Source: Acridotheres tristis (taxonomy: Eukaryota; Chordata; Aves; Passeriformes; Sturnidae). Taken from it: a stretch of 64,000 bases of DNA. How positions within the stretch are numbered: position 1 is the first letter of the stretch; each line of letters opens with the position of its first letter. A program made the position numbers and the translations under genes. The notes below the pieces were generated by a model. It was not told the origin of the DNA. It did no database searches and worked only from the letters and a program-made list of their open reading frames with translations. This document shows, in pieces, positions 1-38,333 of this stretch. The stretch covers positions 25,894,255-25,958,254 of the forward strand of contig CM072919.1 in the NCBI GenBank assembly GCA_037013685.1. Reading direction: 5' to 3'.

Positions 1-3000
1 GAGTAAACAGTCAGTGGAGTAATTAGTCAGTGGACTAATCTGCTGCAGAGCTGATGGGGGAAGAAAAGAATAGGAGATAATGAATATATATTCTGTTTGA
101 TGGCTCCAGCATCATAAGCAATATGAAAATGTTATTTAGAATGTTATTGGTGAAATTACCAAAATGTAAGATACGCCTGTAGAACATCAAAGGTAACTCG
201 ATTTCTTTTATTCCAACAATGAAAGAATACTTCCACTATTCTTTCACAAAGTAATTTCTTTCTTTCTTTTTAAAATAATCTATTTTAATTGTATAACAAT
301 AATATGAAACAATTTAGATTGGAAAAGAACCTTATGTTCATCAAGTCCTGCCATTAACACAGCACTGCCAAGTCCATCTCTAGTTCAAATTCCTCATCAC
401 AACATTTACACTTCTTTTTGAAATCTCCGGGGATGGTGATTCAACCACTTCCCTGGGCAGCCTGTTCTGATGCAGAAAAAATTTTTATAACATCCAATCT
501 AAACCTCCCCTGGAACAAATTGAGACTATTTCTTGTCCTGTTGCTTGTACCTGGGAAAAGAGATTCCCTCTTCACTACAACCTCCTTTGAGGAGGCAAAC
601 TGACTAAAGGATCCCCTCCTCCAGATCATCAATAAAGCAGGACTGTCCTCAGGACAGAGCCCTAGGGAATGCCACTGTGACTGGATGACAGATGGATTTA
701 AACTATATTCACCACCACTCTTTTGGCCATATAGCATGGGCTACTCTTTTATTAACTATATGGTGATTATTAACTATGAGATGATTTTGGCTATTACTTC
801 ACAAGAACTGGAAACATTATTGCCACAATTTCTAATGCATGCTTGAAACATCTTCTTGTCATGGTCAGTGTGCATTAATGACCAATGGATTAATGCCAGC
901 AATTCTATTAATTGAAAAAAAAAGTGTTGTTATTAGACCAGAGTAAATTCAGTGTAAGTGAAAATGAAAATAATACTGCAAGTCCACCATTTGGACTTAG
1001 CTGATTTCTTTCAGGATTTATACAGCAAACTTTTAAGTATGGGAAAGCAATTTATTAAGAAAGTGAAAGGAGTTGCTTCATGCTTCTTTGATGAAACATG
1101 AAAATAACTTCATAAATATTGTGTACATACGGATCCAACAGTTTTTTGGTTTAGTCTTTCTTGTGCAACTCAGTTGACTGCACTTGTAACCACCCAGTAA
1201 GAAATGGTTGCTTGTGGTGCAATGATGAACTTAGTACAATGCAGGGAAACATAATGAAAATCAGTGAAATATAGATTATAAAACATTTAGGGAAGAAGTG
1301 GTGCAAGAAGAGGGGAAATTTCAGCCACTGGCAAAACTAAATCCAGGGAAGCATTCAGGAGCATCAGCAGCATAAAATCTGTACGTCCAGATCACCACCT
1401 TCAAAAAGCAGGTTTTTGGGTTGTCCTGGAGAAAAAGCCTAAATAAAATAACACTTGAAAAATTGCTTGATGGGGGTCCAGGAGGCAGATGAGGATAAGA
1501 AAAACTTGTTTAAGTGGAAAACCTTGCCAAATTAATTTAAAACAAGTAAAAAGGGTTTAAGATAAATATTTTTTTGGAATTTGATAGAAAAAGAAAAGGA
1601 AAATGGAAAATTCCTTCCTGTTTTTGCTTAACTTTATTTTATATCAGAACAAGTTTGTAGAGAGCTTGAGTGTTTCACCTATAGATGCTAAATGTTCTCC
1701 TGTATGCTATCAAGGATTTAGAAATTAATTTATTGCTGTTTTCTCATTATGTCCTTAAATTTCTAACTTATTTCTTCACTCTGAAAAAAACTCAACCTAA
1801 AATTTGAAAATTTCATATTCTGCAGTGTAACATAATTAGTGACTGAAAGCACAAGTCTTCTACTCTGAAGGTTTTGATTTCAGAAAATTTTCATGAACAA
1901 GCCTGAATTACCCAGTGATAGAAGTGGTAGTAGAATATAGTATGCTGACCTGGGAGATTGATAGGGGTGCAGTTTATTGAGTCTGTGTGCTTTTATGGCA
2001 CTGTTCCAGCACTGACTGCTGAATTTAAGAGGAAGCTGCCATCTGCTGTCAGGACTCCCTTATATCTGTTGACAGAGCAGCAAGATTTTGGATCCTGAGG
2101 CTTGTGTTTAAAGGTGACCCTTGGGCACAGGTTTCCTGTAGCTGAGCCAATCTATTTTTTCTGACTTACTTGGGAGGGCTGGAATTTAGATATTTCTGGG
2201 AATCAAAATGACAAAAATATTTGTGAGCAGTTTGCTGTAAAATCTCTAGAGGACTCAGAGTGGCTTGGAAAATAAAGAATCCTCAGTCAGTGTCAATGTT
2301 AGCTAAATACAGAAAGATCAGACTTAAAAATCCTGAACACAAATGTGATCCAGAAGCACAGGATTGGAAATAAAGGATGTACACCCTTAAAAGGACACTG
2401 ACTTGAACCTCAAGGAATACTTATGAGATGATGAATACATGGGCTCTGCAGCTTTGGGGGTGGCTGGTTATATTTATCTCTTCTCATCTGAATCTTTGCT
2501 TTCCTTGTGCTTTAGAGAGAAAAAAAATATTAGATTAACATTCATAATTTCAAATGCTGAGAAAAGGTGTGCAGAAGCCCTGAGAAGGTCAGGTGAACTT
2601 GCCCTGCCCCTGATGTTTCACCAGCTGGGTTTGGGCGAAAGCACTTGGAAAAGTGAGTGTTCAGAGGGCTCTCAAATAAGAAAAGCTCTCAATGACTGAA
2701 AATTAAATTCAATAACTCAATTTTGCACTTATGTGCACTTATTTGGACCCTTGTTACGGCAAGCTAAAGCAATTGTTTGCAGTGGATGTCTAAGTTGTGA
2801 AAGACTTCAATAAATCTTCAGATTGAAGATCACTCTAAGCATTTTTCTAACTAAAAATACAAAGTTACTTTCATAGATGTTAAGATTTTTAACCATTAAA
2901 TTAAAAAAGTTATGACGTGGTTAATGGACATCTCATGTAATTTTAATTCTCCTTTATTTCACCTACACTGCTATACTGTCATTAACACTGCCAGATTTTG

Positions 3001-4332
3001 CAGTTTAACACTATCTTTTTCCTCCCTTGTAAAAAATTTATAAGCAGAAGATCTAGGCAAAATAATTAATTTCACTTGGTAAACTTATCTGTAGCCGTTC
3101 TGAGAAGAAAGAAATGTGGATCACAATAAATATGCATGAAAATTAGTATTTTCCCAATAGTCTACCTTCTTCCTTGTATTGCTTTTTGCAATACAATATA
3201 ATAAAAATAAACATAATATAGAGTGCTTTGAAGTTATCCAGTGTGACAACAAAACAGTTTACAGCATTATGCGTACACTGACAGTTAAGAATCCTTGGTC
3301 TGTTTTCCAGTGGTTTAGGACATTTAGCCTTTAGAGCACATTTTCTCTGGAGAGACATAATGGAAAATCATAAATGGAATTTGGATTAAATGGAGGAAAC
3401 ATTAGTATGCACTTGATCTCATCTTTTTGTTGTTTAAATCCCTTATGTTTAACACATTTGTGTAATCCTTTATGTGTAAACACTTTACGTGTTTTAAAAA
3501 GAGTTTAAAAGTCTTCCTTTCATCTTTATATTATTTAATTTATATATTTCTGGAGGCAAAATTTTAGCCTTTTGGGGACCAGTGAAGCTGCATTTCAAAG
3601 AAATTACTCTAGGAATGGTACAGCTAGAGAAGATGCATGCAAAAATTCAGAAGAGGTAAATTAAATGTAGTGTTGAGACGGGTGGGCACAAGGGAACTAA
3701 AGCTCTAGTCTACACATATCTATCCCAACGTGGCAATGTGTCCTAAGCTGGGAACACAGAGTGGGGAGTTTCAAATGTATCCAGAGGAAGACTAAGACAC
3801 AAATGAGGTCAAATACTAGTAATCATAATGATAATTCACTTTTATTCACTATCAAAGAAGAGAGAAGGAAGAAATTAGAAGAGTAGGAAAAAGCAAAGGA
3901 TTACAGAAAGCAGGAAATGTGATCACCACCAAGAATTCGCAGCGTCCCATGAAGATCCTTTTTTCTTCTGTCAGAATGACTGTCAGAATAACAGGAATAA
4001 TTGTGCAGTAGCTGAACTACAAAAGTCAGTTTACTAACTTACTGTGACTAATCGTATTTAGTAATCTTTAATGGACATAGGCAGATCTCAGAGCTCCGAT
4101 ATGTTTGTATTATATCAGGTGACTGAAGTTGCTTGTATTTTGCATTACATATACATTACATACATAGACTTCTGCAAAATAGAAAATCTCAGAGCTTTCC
4201 TTTCCAAACATTACAAAGGGAACAAGATTTTATAAAGCTCTGTGAGGAGTAAAAAGTTACATTAATATAATGGAGACAATATAAAATTTGCTATAACATA
4301 ATATATGTGTCTCTTTCGCCCTTGCTTTCCAG
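1..4332. other. TMC1: TMC1 intron, left flank of window
   Basis: No coding exon found. I looked for the preceding TMC1 exon (the segment that in human ends ...EKKIEVLK) on the + strand and did not see it, so it lies further left. Apart from the CR1 remnant near 307-740 the stretch is AT-rich sequence without recognisable features; short open frames here have no family resemblance. It is called intron because the first exon seen, at 4333, starts in mid-codon after a splice acceptor. Confidence 0.7.
307..740 (-). mobile_element. CR1 retroposon fragment, old
   Basis: Blocks typical of the inverted CR1 3' region are visible: a degenerate GATTGGAAAAGAACCTT start, CCTGGGCAGCCTGTTCTGATGC, ACATCCAATCTAAACCTCCCC, CTTGTCCTGTTGCTTG, CACTACAACCTCCTTT, and TTCACCACCACTCTTTTGG at the right. 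The CR1 3' end is on the left, so the element is on the - strand. Many substitutions suggest an old copy. The 98-residue open frame on the - strand is a relic of this element, not a host gene. Confidence 0.75.
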
Positions 4333-31026
<26,694 letters not shown>

Positions 31027-31244
31027 GGAGCCTTAAGAACAATATAATATGACACTGAAGGATAGAAGTGTGGTCCTAAACTCAAACAGACTCCTGTAAG
31101 AGCAGAACCTCGATATGTTTGTTGTAAATCTTCACGTGCATAGAAGTAACCCATGTGCTTCAGATTTTTGCAGCATAGGAGCTTAAGATGCAAACGTTGC
31201 ATATGTCTTCTTTCATCTGAAGGCATTGTGAAAATGTCTGTATC

Positions 31245-31250
31245 AATAAA
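31245..31250 (+). terminator. TMC1: TMC1 poly(A) signal AATAAA
   Basis: First AATAAA after the TMC1 stop, in a 3' UTR of roughly 240 nt. Cleavage would be expected about 31262-31280; the following TTTTTATTGGGG is a plausible downstream element. Confidence 0.65.
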
Positions 31251-31815
31251 TTGCTAAAATGAGATATTTTTATTGGGGATACTTGTTAGAAGACTGGAAA
31301 ACAATTTGTATCCAGTTGACTTTTCTTAAAAGTTTGAAATTTCGTCCCTAATGTGTTTTCCTTTTCCTTAGAAGAACATTTTACTGAAAGCACAGCTGTG
31401 TATAACATTTACGAGAATCAGTTAAACGCTGCATATATCTTGTCCTCTGCAGGTCAAATATGCTTAGCCAAAGATTTCAGATTGTACATGAGGAAATCAG
31501 GACCAAAACAAGGGAAAGCTGCATTATTCCATCTAAAGTCTCTGTAAATGTGTTAAAAAGGAAAAAGAAAAGCAGTAGTTTTCTACAGAAAACCTGTAAC
31601 TATGAAGAAAGTTGAACTCCTATTACAATACCACTTTCAGCTAGTAATAGTTTTATCATATTCTTAAAGACTAGAAACAAATTTTAAAAATCAAAATGTT
31701 AAAGGAATTATCTCCTGCGCAGGAAAACATATTTGGGGAATGGAGGTAATGCAATTATTGATTAATTTCTCTTAAATATCCTAGTGGCATAGAGACACTA
31801 AACATTGCATAAGAG

Positions 31816-31847
31816 TTATTAGAACTTCTAATACGTTATTAGAAGTT
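31816..31847. repeat. Inverted repeat with 11-bp arms, plus overlapping second hairpin
   Basis: AACTTCTAATA (31823-31833), CGT, TATTAGAAGTT (31837-31847) pair perfectly. The left arm also overlaps a competing fold in which TATTAGAA (31817-31824) pairs with TTCTAATA (31826-31833). Seen directly in the sequence; role unknown. Confidence 0.8.
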
Positions 31848-32423
31848 TTAGACTAGTGTGAAAAGCTGAAAGATATTTGGCATTAATAATAATTCAAGAT
31901 AGGAATAAATATAATCTCCCTCTGTGTCTGGGGAACAGATGAATGTACTGATTTACACTTCAAAGGTCTGACCATTTTATTCTGCTTAGCATGAAAATTT
32001 AAAGAAAAGAGCTAGTATATGACATCAGAATATTTTGCTTTCTTTTGAGATATAGCATCACAGTTGCAGTGCATAGTCATAGAAAGTTACGAATCACATC
32101 TGTTGGAGTGTTAGTAAAATAATAATGAAAAATTAGTATTATGCATTTTGAGGCTTGTTTGGGTCATTGACTTTTTGTTGAAATGTTTTGTGCATTTTTA
32201 CATAATAGTCTTTGCTCCTAATATCACAGTTATGTGAATTTTCAAAAACACTGGTGATTTAGTTTGGAAATTGCAAAAGGAAAGAAAATTTACAATACTT
32301 CTGGTTTATTTGCCACTTTGATCCATTCTTATATGTGTACATTGGTATCATGCATAACTAATGACATGCTCGGTAAATAATGCTCACCACTTACTATTTG
32401 ACTTCTTTGTCTGTGTCCTTGCC

Positions 32424-32447
32424 AGCTCTCCACAATTGTGGAGAGCT
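32424..32447. repeat. Perfect 24-bp palindrome
   Basis: The arm AGCTCTCCACAA is followed directly by its exact reverse complement TTGTGGAGAGCT, with no spacer, and then by TTTT. Seen directly in the sequence. By chance a perfect 24-bp palindrome is expected about 0.004 times in 64 kb at even base composition. Confidence 0.95.
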
Positions 32448-33431
32448 TTTAATATTTCACATTCTTAATCCATTGTGAAGAACTTAATAATAAAAAAAAA
32501 ATAGATGAAGAACATTTTTTGTCTCTTTCTTGGAAATAGACAAGAAAATCCATTTTGTAATTTGCTGTCAATAATAGTTATAAACAGTTGTCTCAAAATA
32601 TTGCATCAGTTGTAACAGTTAAATTGGAAATATTTAATTTCCATAATACTTAGAGCAAATAGTTTTCAATCAATACCAATTTTACTTATCAAAATGATAA
32701 TTTTAAAATATTGAACTTTCTGACTACAAAATGGTACGCATCGTTATCACAAGTGATTGATCCAGAAGCTAGAAACAATTTTCATGCAATGAGCTATCCA
32801 AAAGAGAGACACGTGGCTAACAGAAGATTGGGACAATTAGGTTACATCAGTGATAGGGAATGAGTCTTGGATTTTTAAAAGTAAATCAATAAAAATAATT
32901 TTTTAACCTGGAAAACTTAGTAGAGGAAAGATAAAAAGTGATATGTAATAATAAATATAGGAAACAAAATCTTCTAAAATAATTTCATAAATTCTCAAAA
33001 TATGAAGGCCAGTTCTTGAGCAAAACACCAATAACCTCAGGAAAGATGGTATCAATCTAAACCATAACTTATATAAAGTAACAATCTGATCCTTACAACA
33101 TGAAAAAATGTAGAAAAATATAATTGTAATTAACATGGGATTAATTTCTTGCTAGCTGAAAACAAATGTGATATTTCAAAACTTTTTTTTATTAAATCAC
33201 TTAAGAACAGTTCTGCAGATACAGGCATGGGTCCAGATATTTTGGATAAAAGATAATTTTAGAATGTCTGCAAGTCACACTCACTTGTTTAAAGGAATCA
33301 TATTTAAAACACTGAGGACATTTTCCCAAAAGTGCTAAACCTGGTAAGCTGGTTGTTATGATCTGATTAGTGAGAGATGCCTCTGCCTGAATTAAAGTAC
33401 AAACAAGACCATATGTTGAAATAAAAAATAT

Positions 33432-33950
33432 CACAGGGTCACAGAATCACAGAATAAATTGAGAATATGGATTTTATTTCACACTAAATGTTAGTAGAGG
33501 TAGAAACATAAAAACATAAAAATTACTAGAAGAGAGGTGATGGGGGTGGAGATAGGGGGGAGAGAGAGAAAGACAGAGATCAAGCTGAAGATAGCCACCA
33601 CCCATGGATCCAGGGGCATTCCACTGCTTCTTTCTCACCCTGGGCTTCTCAGTGGTGGGGATCCCAGAACTGTTCTGGGGATATCACCTTTATACATTCC
33701 AAGTTTTGGGTATCCGTGGAGTAGTAGCAGATGCTGTTCTCATAACTTGGTGTTGTATGTGTATGAGAAGTTGCTTCCTTTCCCACAGTTTGCCATACTG
33801 GGAATTTTTGTCCAGATATGTTAGCCATAACGTGATAATGAGATCTCACCTCCTGGAGATTAGAGTCCAGGATATTAGGCCTGGAATTAGTACTATCCTG
33901 TCATACCTTTTATCTCAAGTTCCTGCTGTGGTGTTCTATCTTATGGTACA
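33432..33950 (-). mobile_element. Probable solo LTR (ERVL-like), copy 2, inverted
   Basis: On the - strand this reads like the LTR at 10309-10815: TTCCAGGCCTAA, ACAAAAATTCCCA, GCAAACTGTGGGAAAGG, CCACGGATA, GTATAAAGGTGATA, CCCCACCACTGAGAAG, then a CTCTGTCTTTCTCTCTC pyrimidine stretch and AATAAAATCCATA before the end. It contains a TATA box and AATAAA in LTR order. The 204-residue open frame at 33604-34218 on the + strand is antisense to this LTR for over half its length and has no family resemblance. Ends approximate. Confidence 0.6.
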
Positions 33951-34606
33951 TTCCTTCTGTAGTCTTGAGAATGTTTTGAGACATGCAAGTGTGATTTTAA
34001 AGTCCTTAACATGTAAAAAACTAGGAACGAAAGACCCTAAAGTCTCTTATACAATTTTAAAGGCATGTTCTTGTTGCCAGTGTATTGCACCATTCTGGCA
34101 CCTTCTGGTATCTCTAATGACCACACACAACAATAATGCTGAAGGACCACAAATCAGCTATGTTCCAGCTGCAACCAGATTAAAAATAGAGAAGTGTTTG
34201 TTTGTTGGGTTTTTTTAACAAGCAGTTTCTTTCTGTCAATATCGGCCTCAGTCCTCCCACATAAAAGCAGGCTGACAGTTTTGTCTGTGCCACTGCTGCT
34301 TTTGTGTGCCTCATGCAGATGGGCATTCTCAATTTGTAAACTGTGGTCTCTAATATTATCTGCCAAAATAAGCTCCTTGGCACTTGGTGTTTCCTTTCCT
34401 CAAATGAACTTTGCTGCACAGTGGAAAGCAAATATACTGTCATTTCCAGAAACAGAGGGAAGTGGCACAACATGTATTGGAAGTGAGATACTCTGGGTCA
34501 CAGTGACAATTTACTATAAATAACAGCTTTCAGAGAATTTTAGTGCCCACCATCTGCCTGTATAATATGATGCTGCTTTCAGCATCACCAGGCAAGACTA
34601 GGAGTA

Positions 34607-34627
34607 AATCAATCAATCAATCAATCA

Positions 34628-34676
<49 letters not shown>

Positions 34677-34680
34677 ATCT
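34607..34680. repeat. Compound microsatellite (AATC)n(TATC)n
   Basis: Six AATC units run directly into about eleven TATC units, then AATCTATCG. Likely length-polymorphic. Confidence 0.97.
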
Positions 34681-35479
34681 ATCGCTATGTCCTAAGTTCC
34701 AAGCCATGTAATGTGTTAAAATCTGGTCTCCTCTTCTGCTCAATATTGCCTCCCAGGGGCAATGAAAAACCTCTTATTAAGGCACATTGCCCAGACAGCT
34801 CTCTGTTGCCTGGAATCACAAGAAAAATCTTCCAAACAATATTAAAGTGGTAATACAATGAACAGTTCTTAAGTGAAAGCTTTCAGGTGCACAAAATACA
34901 GCTGTATGTGCATTCACAGTATTGGATTTCCACACTTTTAATGAGTTTAATTAATTAGTATATCTAGCAGGTACATCCAATAGAAGACTGGTTGTCCTGG
35001 TAACCCACCCTTGGACCTGCCCTACTGGAAAGACTCCAAGGGGTCCCTCACTCCTTATTTTGTTATGTCTCCTAAATGCTGGTTCAAAGCTGGGTGTCCT
35101 TATTGAAAATAAGACTAATCAGAATTTCAAGAAGGTGGCACAAATGTGTAAGAATGGGTAACCTACTATTCTAAAGTGTAAGTAAGTGTTAATAAATATA
35201 CAGCTACATTAAAAAATATACAAAGCTACAAATATATAAAAATAGATATAAAAAGCAAAAAATCTTTAGGCATCATCCCCTCTCCCCCAGCCATTCCCTC
35301 CACATTAGGATACTAAAGACACTGGCAATCCTGGTCAACAACCTGCAGATTCCCATCTTCTAAAATTGACTCAAATCAAGGAGGACTTAAATTTCTGGGC
35401 AATCTCCTGCAGATTGGTTCAGCTGAGATGCAAACGTATCATTGTCAGTATGGAGCTTCCTCTAACCTTGGCATGATCT

Positions 35480-35930
35480 CTGGTTTGATTTCCCTTTGAA
35501 CCAGGCCTTTAGTAATATTTCCATGGAAGGCTGCAGCAGGATTATTGAAGAGCAGACAGATACTGATGAGCAGAGGGAAGCAACTTTATTTCCCTTTTCT
35601 ACGCAGCATTGTGGTGGTGGCTATAGTTCCACTTCCTTGGTGACAACCTGGCCCAGCTATGTCCTATGTCTCAGCCTGACACAGCAGAAGCAGGATCTGT
35701 TTTTTTTCCTGAGCTGCCACCCTATCTGCTTGCTTGAGAGGCTTGTCACCCTTTTCCAGACCAGCGACTGCTGCTCCTTTATGCCCCATATCTGGGACAG
35801 AAAACACACAGCATGTCTGCATATCATCTCAGTTCATGGAACATATCCATGCTCTTTCTGTGAAATGGGCAATCTCTGTGTTTTAGGCATGCATATTACA
35901 CTAGAGGCACTGTGCTAGGATGGTCATGCC
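35480..35930 (-). mobile_element. Possible solo LTR, third type
   Basis: On the - strand there is a GGGGCATAAAGGAGC TATA-like box (about 35785-35773) and an AATAAA (35590-35585) about 190 nt downstream, followed by a TCTGCTCATCAGTATC segment, with GC content higher than the flanks. This order suits an LTR promoter and poly(A) region. I saw no second copy in the window and no target duplication, so it could also be unique sequence. The 140-residue + strand open frame here is not supported as a gene. Confidence 0.35.
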
Positions 35931-38333
35931 ATGGCTGAGGCAGAGGAGAGGCTCTGTGTTTAACCAGTGTTGTTGAAAGTGCAGACCGGCCAGGCAGTCT
36001 ATTTCTGACTGTAGGACTTCTTCTTTTACACATGGGCTCCATCATTTCCTTCCTGTTCTGATGTACAGATGAGAGAAGTCCCAGCACCCTTCCTTTTACT
36101 CTTAATTAAGTCAGAGGCTAAAATGATATTTGGTTACTTAATATATGGGTTTATCTCATTGTTCTATACTCAGTTCCATATGCAATTTTGCAGAATACCA
36201 CTAGAATATCACTAGTTATATGTATGGTTATTTAGGCCTTTACCTGAGTGAACCCAGGCTGGCTGTTTACTTTTAGAGATTATATGGTATTCCTGACAAG
36301 ACTCTAACACTTTCTAAAAGGCACTCATTAACTCTTTGAAATCCTACCTTTACCTTGTCTCTTTATTTGAAGATGCCTCTCACACCAATTAAATTTGGTT
36401 GGTAATATGCTTCTGTATTTTTGTATTCCAGCGTGTTTGAACTAGGAAATATTTTGTCTCACTAGTTCATCAGTTCCAACTGAAGAAAGACAAATATGTC
36501 ACATTTTTATTGTCAGTATATGAACTTGATGAAATTGTCCCTTAATTCTTCCTTGTCTTTCTCTCTTTCCTGAAATCTTGCCCTTTGCCTTTCTTCCTTG
36601 CTAACTGTGGACATAACTTTTAGTTTAGCTTATACTCTATTCACTTTATCACTTAAAAATAGAAATTAGGAGATCATAATCCAGCATTTGCATTCATTGA
36701 CTGCAGAAGGATGCCTGGTGTCCTCACTTTATTAATTGCTGAATTTAAGTAAAATTTAACTTATTAAAAAAACCCCCAACTAATTGCCTTCATCTCCCTA
36801 TCCACTTCTTTGCTTCCAACATTTTACATTGTGAAATTTACTGACTACATCATGTCCTGAACTACATATGAACATTTTGAGGTAGCTTGGACATTTTTAT
36901 CTGTTTGTGAAGCTCCCACTGCAAAGCTGCTCCAAATCTAACTAGGAGCTACTAAGTGAGCATCTAGGTGTGTGAGTACCTAACCATTAGTTTCACACTG
37001 ATATGGGCCATTAGATATGTATTAATCTTTTACCTGCATGCATAATAAGAGATAGTTTTAAAGTTTACAGTGAAGTAAAAAGTGCTTTTTTCTCTTTCCC
37101 TTCCACTTGCCTCATTAAAAAAAAAAAAAATTACATGTGCCTTGGTCTTCTCTCCGGTAGAGGTCAGAACAACATAACTCCCACCATCTGTGTGAGTAAT
37201 TGCCTTAGGAAAGAATAAATCCTTCCTAGTTGATCCTGTAAAAGTCGACAGAATTAAGGCTGCTAATGGTTTCAGATCAACTGGGAATTTGTAGGAGTGC
37301 CAGAAGCTGCTGATATGATGTTTCAGCTAATGCCAGTGGTACATGTTTACTGTTCTGTGGCTATCTAAGAGAAAAAAAAAAATTAATAGCCATCTGAAAT
37401 AGTACATGGGAAAATTCAGGGGAAAAACTACTTTCCAATATTATTGTGCTTGGGAATCAGTCTTTTGGTTTCTGCTTTTAAATCAACATTGCTGAATCAT
37501 GTAATCTAACTTATAGGTACTTTTCAGACCAAAATATTTCATCCATTCTCTCATTACAAGTATACGACAAAATGTGATACTTGTTCAAAAAGCCAGATTT
37601 AAACATCATTTATAAGTACACAGAAAAAGCAAAATCCAAACTCACTAAAGGAGATTTTCATTTCAGAATCTTTTATTTGGTCAAAAACCCCCAATTCCCT
37701 CTGTCTTACATGTCTTGTTTAAAATAACTAACTATTGATTAAGTACTGATTTTTGTTTTCCTGTATAAATACATTGATGAGTAGCAATATTCAGATGGAT
37801 AAGTCTTATGGAAGATAATTTGGGAAACATATTTGCACGGCAACACAAACTGTCTAAAGAGGTACATACAGCACTGTTTTAAAAAGCCGAGACATCTCTT
37901 TCAGGAGGTATATGAAGGCACACAGCCCTTCATTTTCCACATCATGAGTGAACAAGTTCAAGAATACTTCAGACTTCACATTTCCATTCTCTAACACAAA
38001 ACAAATATGAAAATCCAGAAAGGATTCTGTTCTCAGCTCACTCTAAGGCGGAACAGTCAGGTGCCATGCACAACAATGGGATATCCAATTCCCACTTTGT
38101 TTTTCAGTTGAATAAAGCAGATAAATTTATATCAGGAAACAATACTCCCTCCAGGCAATTTCTGCACCAGAACAAACCCATATAATCCAGGCTCTAGCTG
38201 CTGCTATGCAGAGTGGAGTAAATTTGTTTTGTCTTTTTTAAGTCACAAGAAAACTAAAATAGTATGGGAATATTGCAGCAAGAAATCAGGGAAACAAGTT
38301 CCAGGAAAGTGTGAATATAAAACTCAGCATCAT
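35931..38333. other. Intergenic DNA, nothing recognised
   Basis: AT-rich single-copy-looking sequence with an A14 run near 37118. No coding exon, RNA gene or clear repeat seen on either strand. Confidence 0.5.

Larger units (their letters stand above)
31281..33431. other. Intergenic DNA downstream of TMC1
   Basis: AT-rich with no gene. Two hairpin-forming sequences stand out: alternative inverted repeats at 31816-31847 and a perfect palindrome at 32424-32447 (listed separately). Further AATAAA-like words occur but without support for use. Confidence 0.6.

Noticed and set aside
1..4332. A further upstream TMC1 coding exon
   Set aside because: No stretch encoding the expected preceding segment with splice sites was found on the + strand.
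33604..34218. 204-residue open frame on the + strand, longest in the window
   Set aside because: More than half is antisense to an LTR that has a homologous copy at 10309-10815; no recognisable domain and no promoter or splice context.
34607..34680. Regular short repeats that might suggest a CRISPR array
   Set aside because: A head-to-tail microsatellite with no spacers, in a vertebrate genome.
35496..35918. 140-residue Cys/His-containing open frame
   Set aside because: Lies antisense to a possible LTR; Cys and His are scattered without a zinc-finger spacing.
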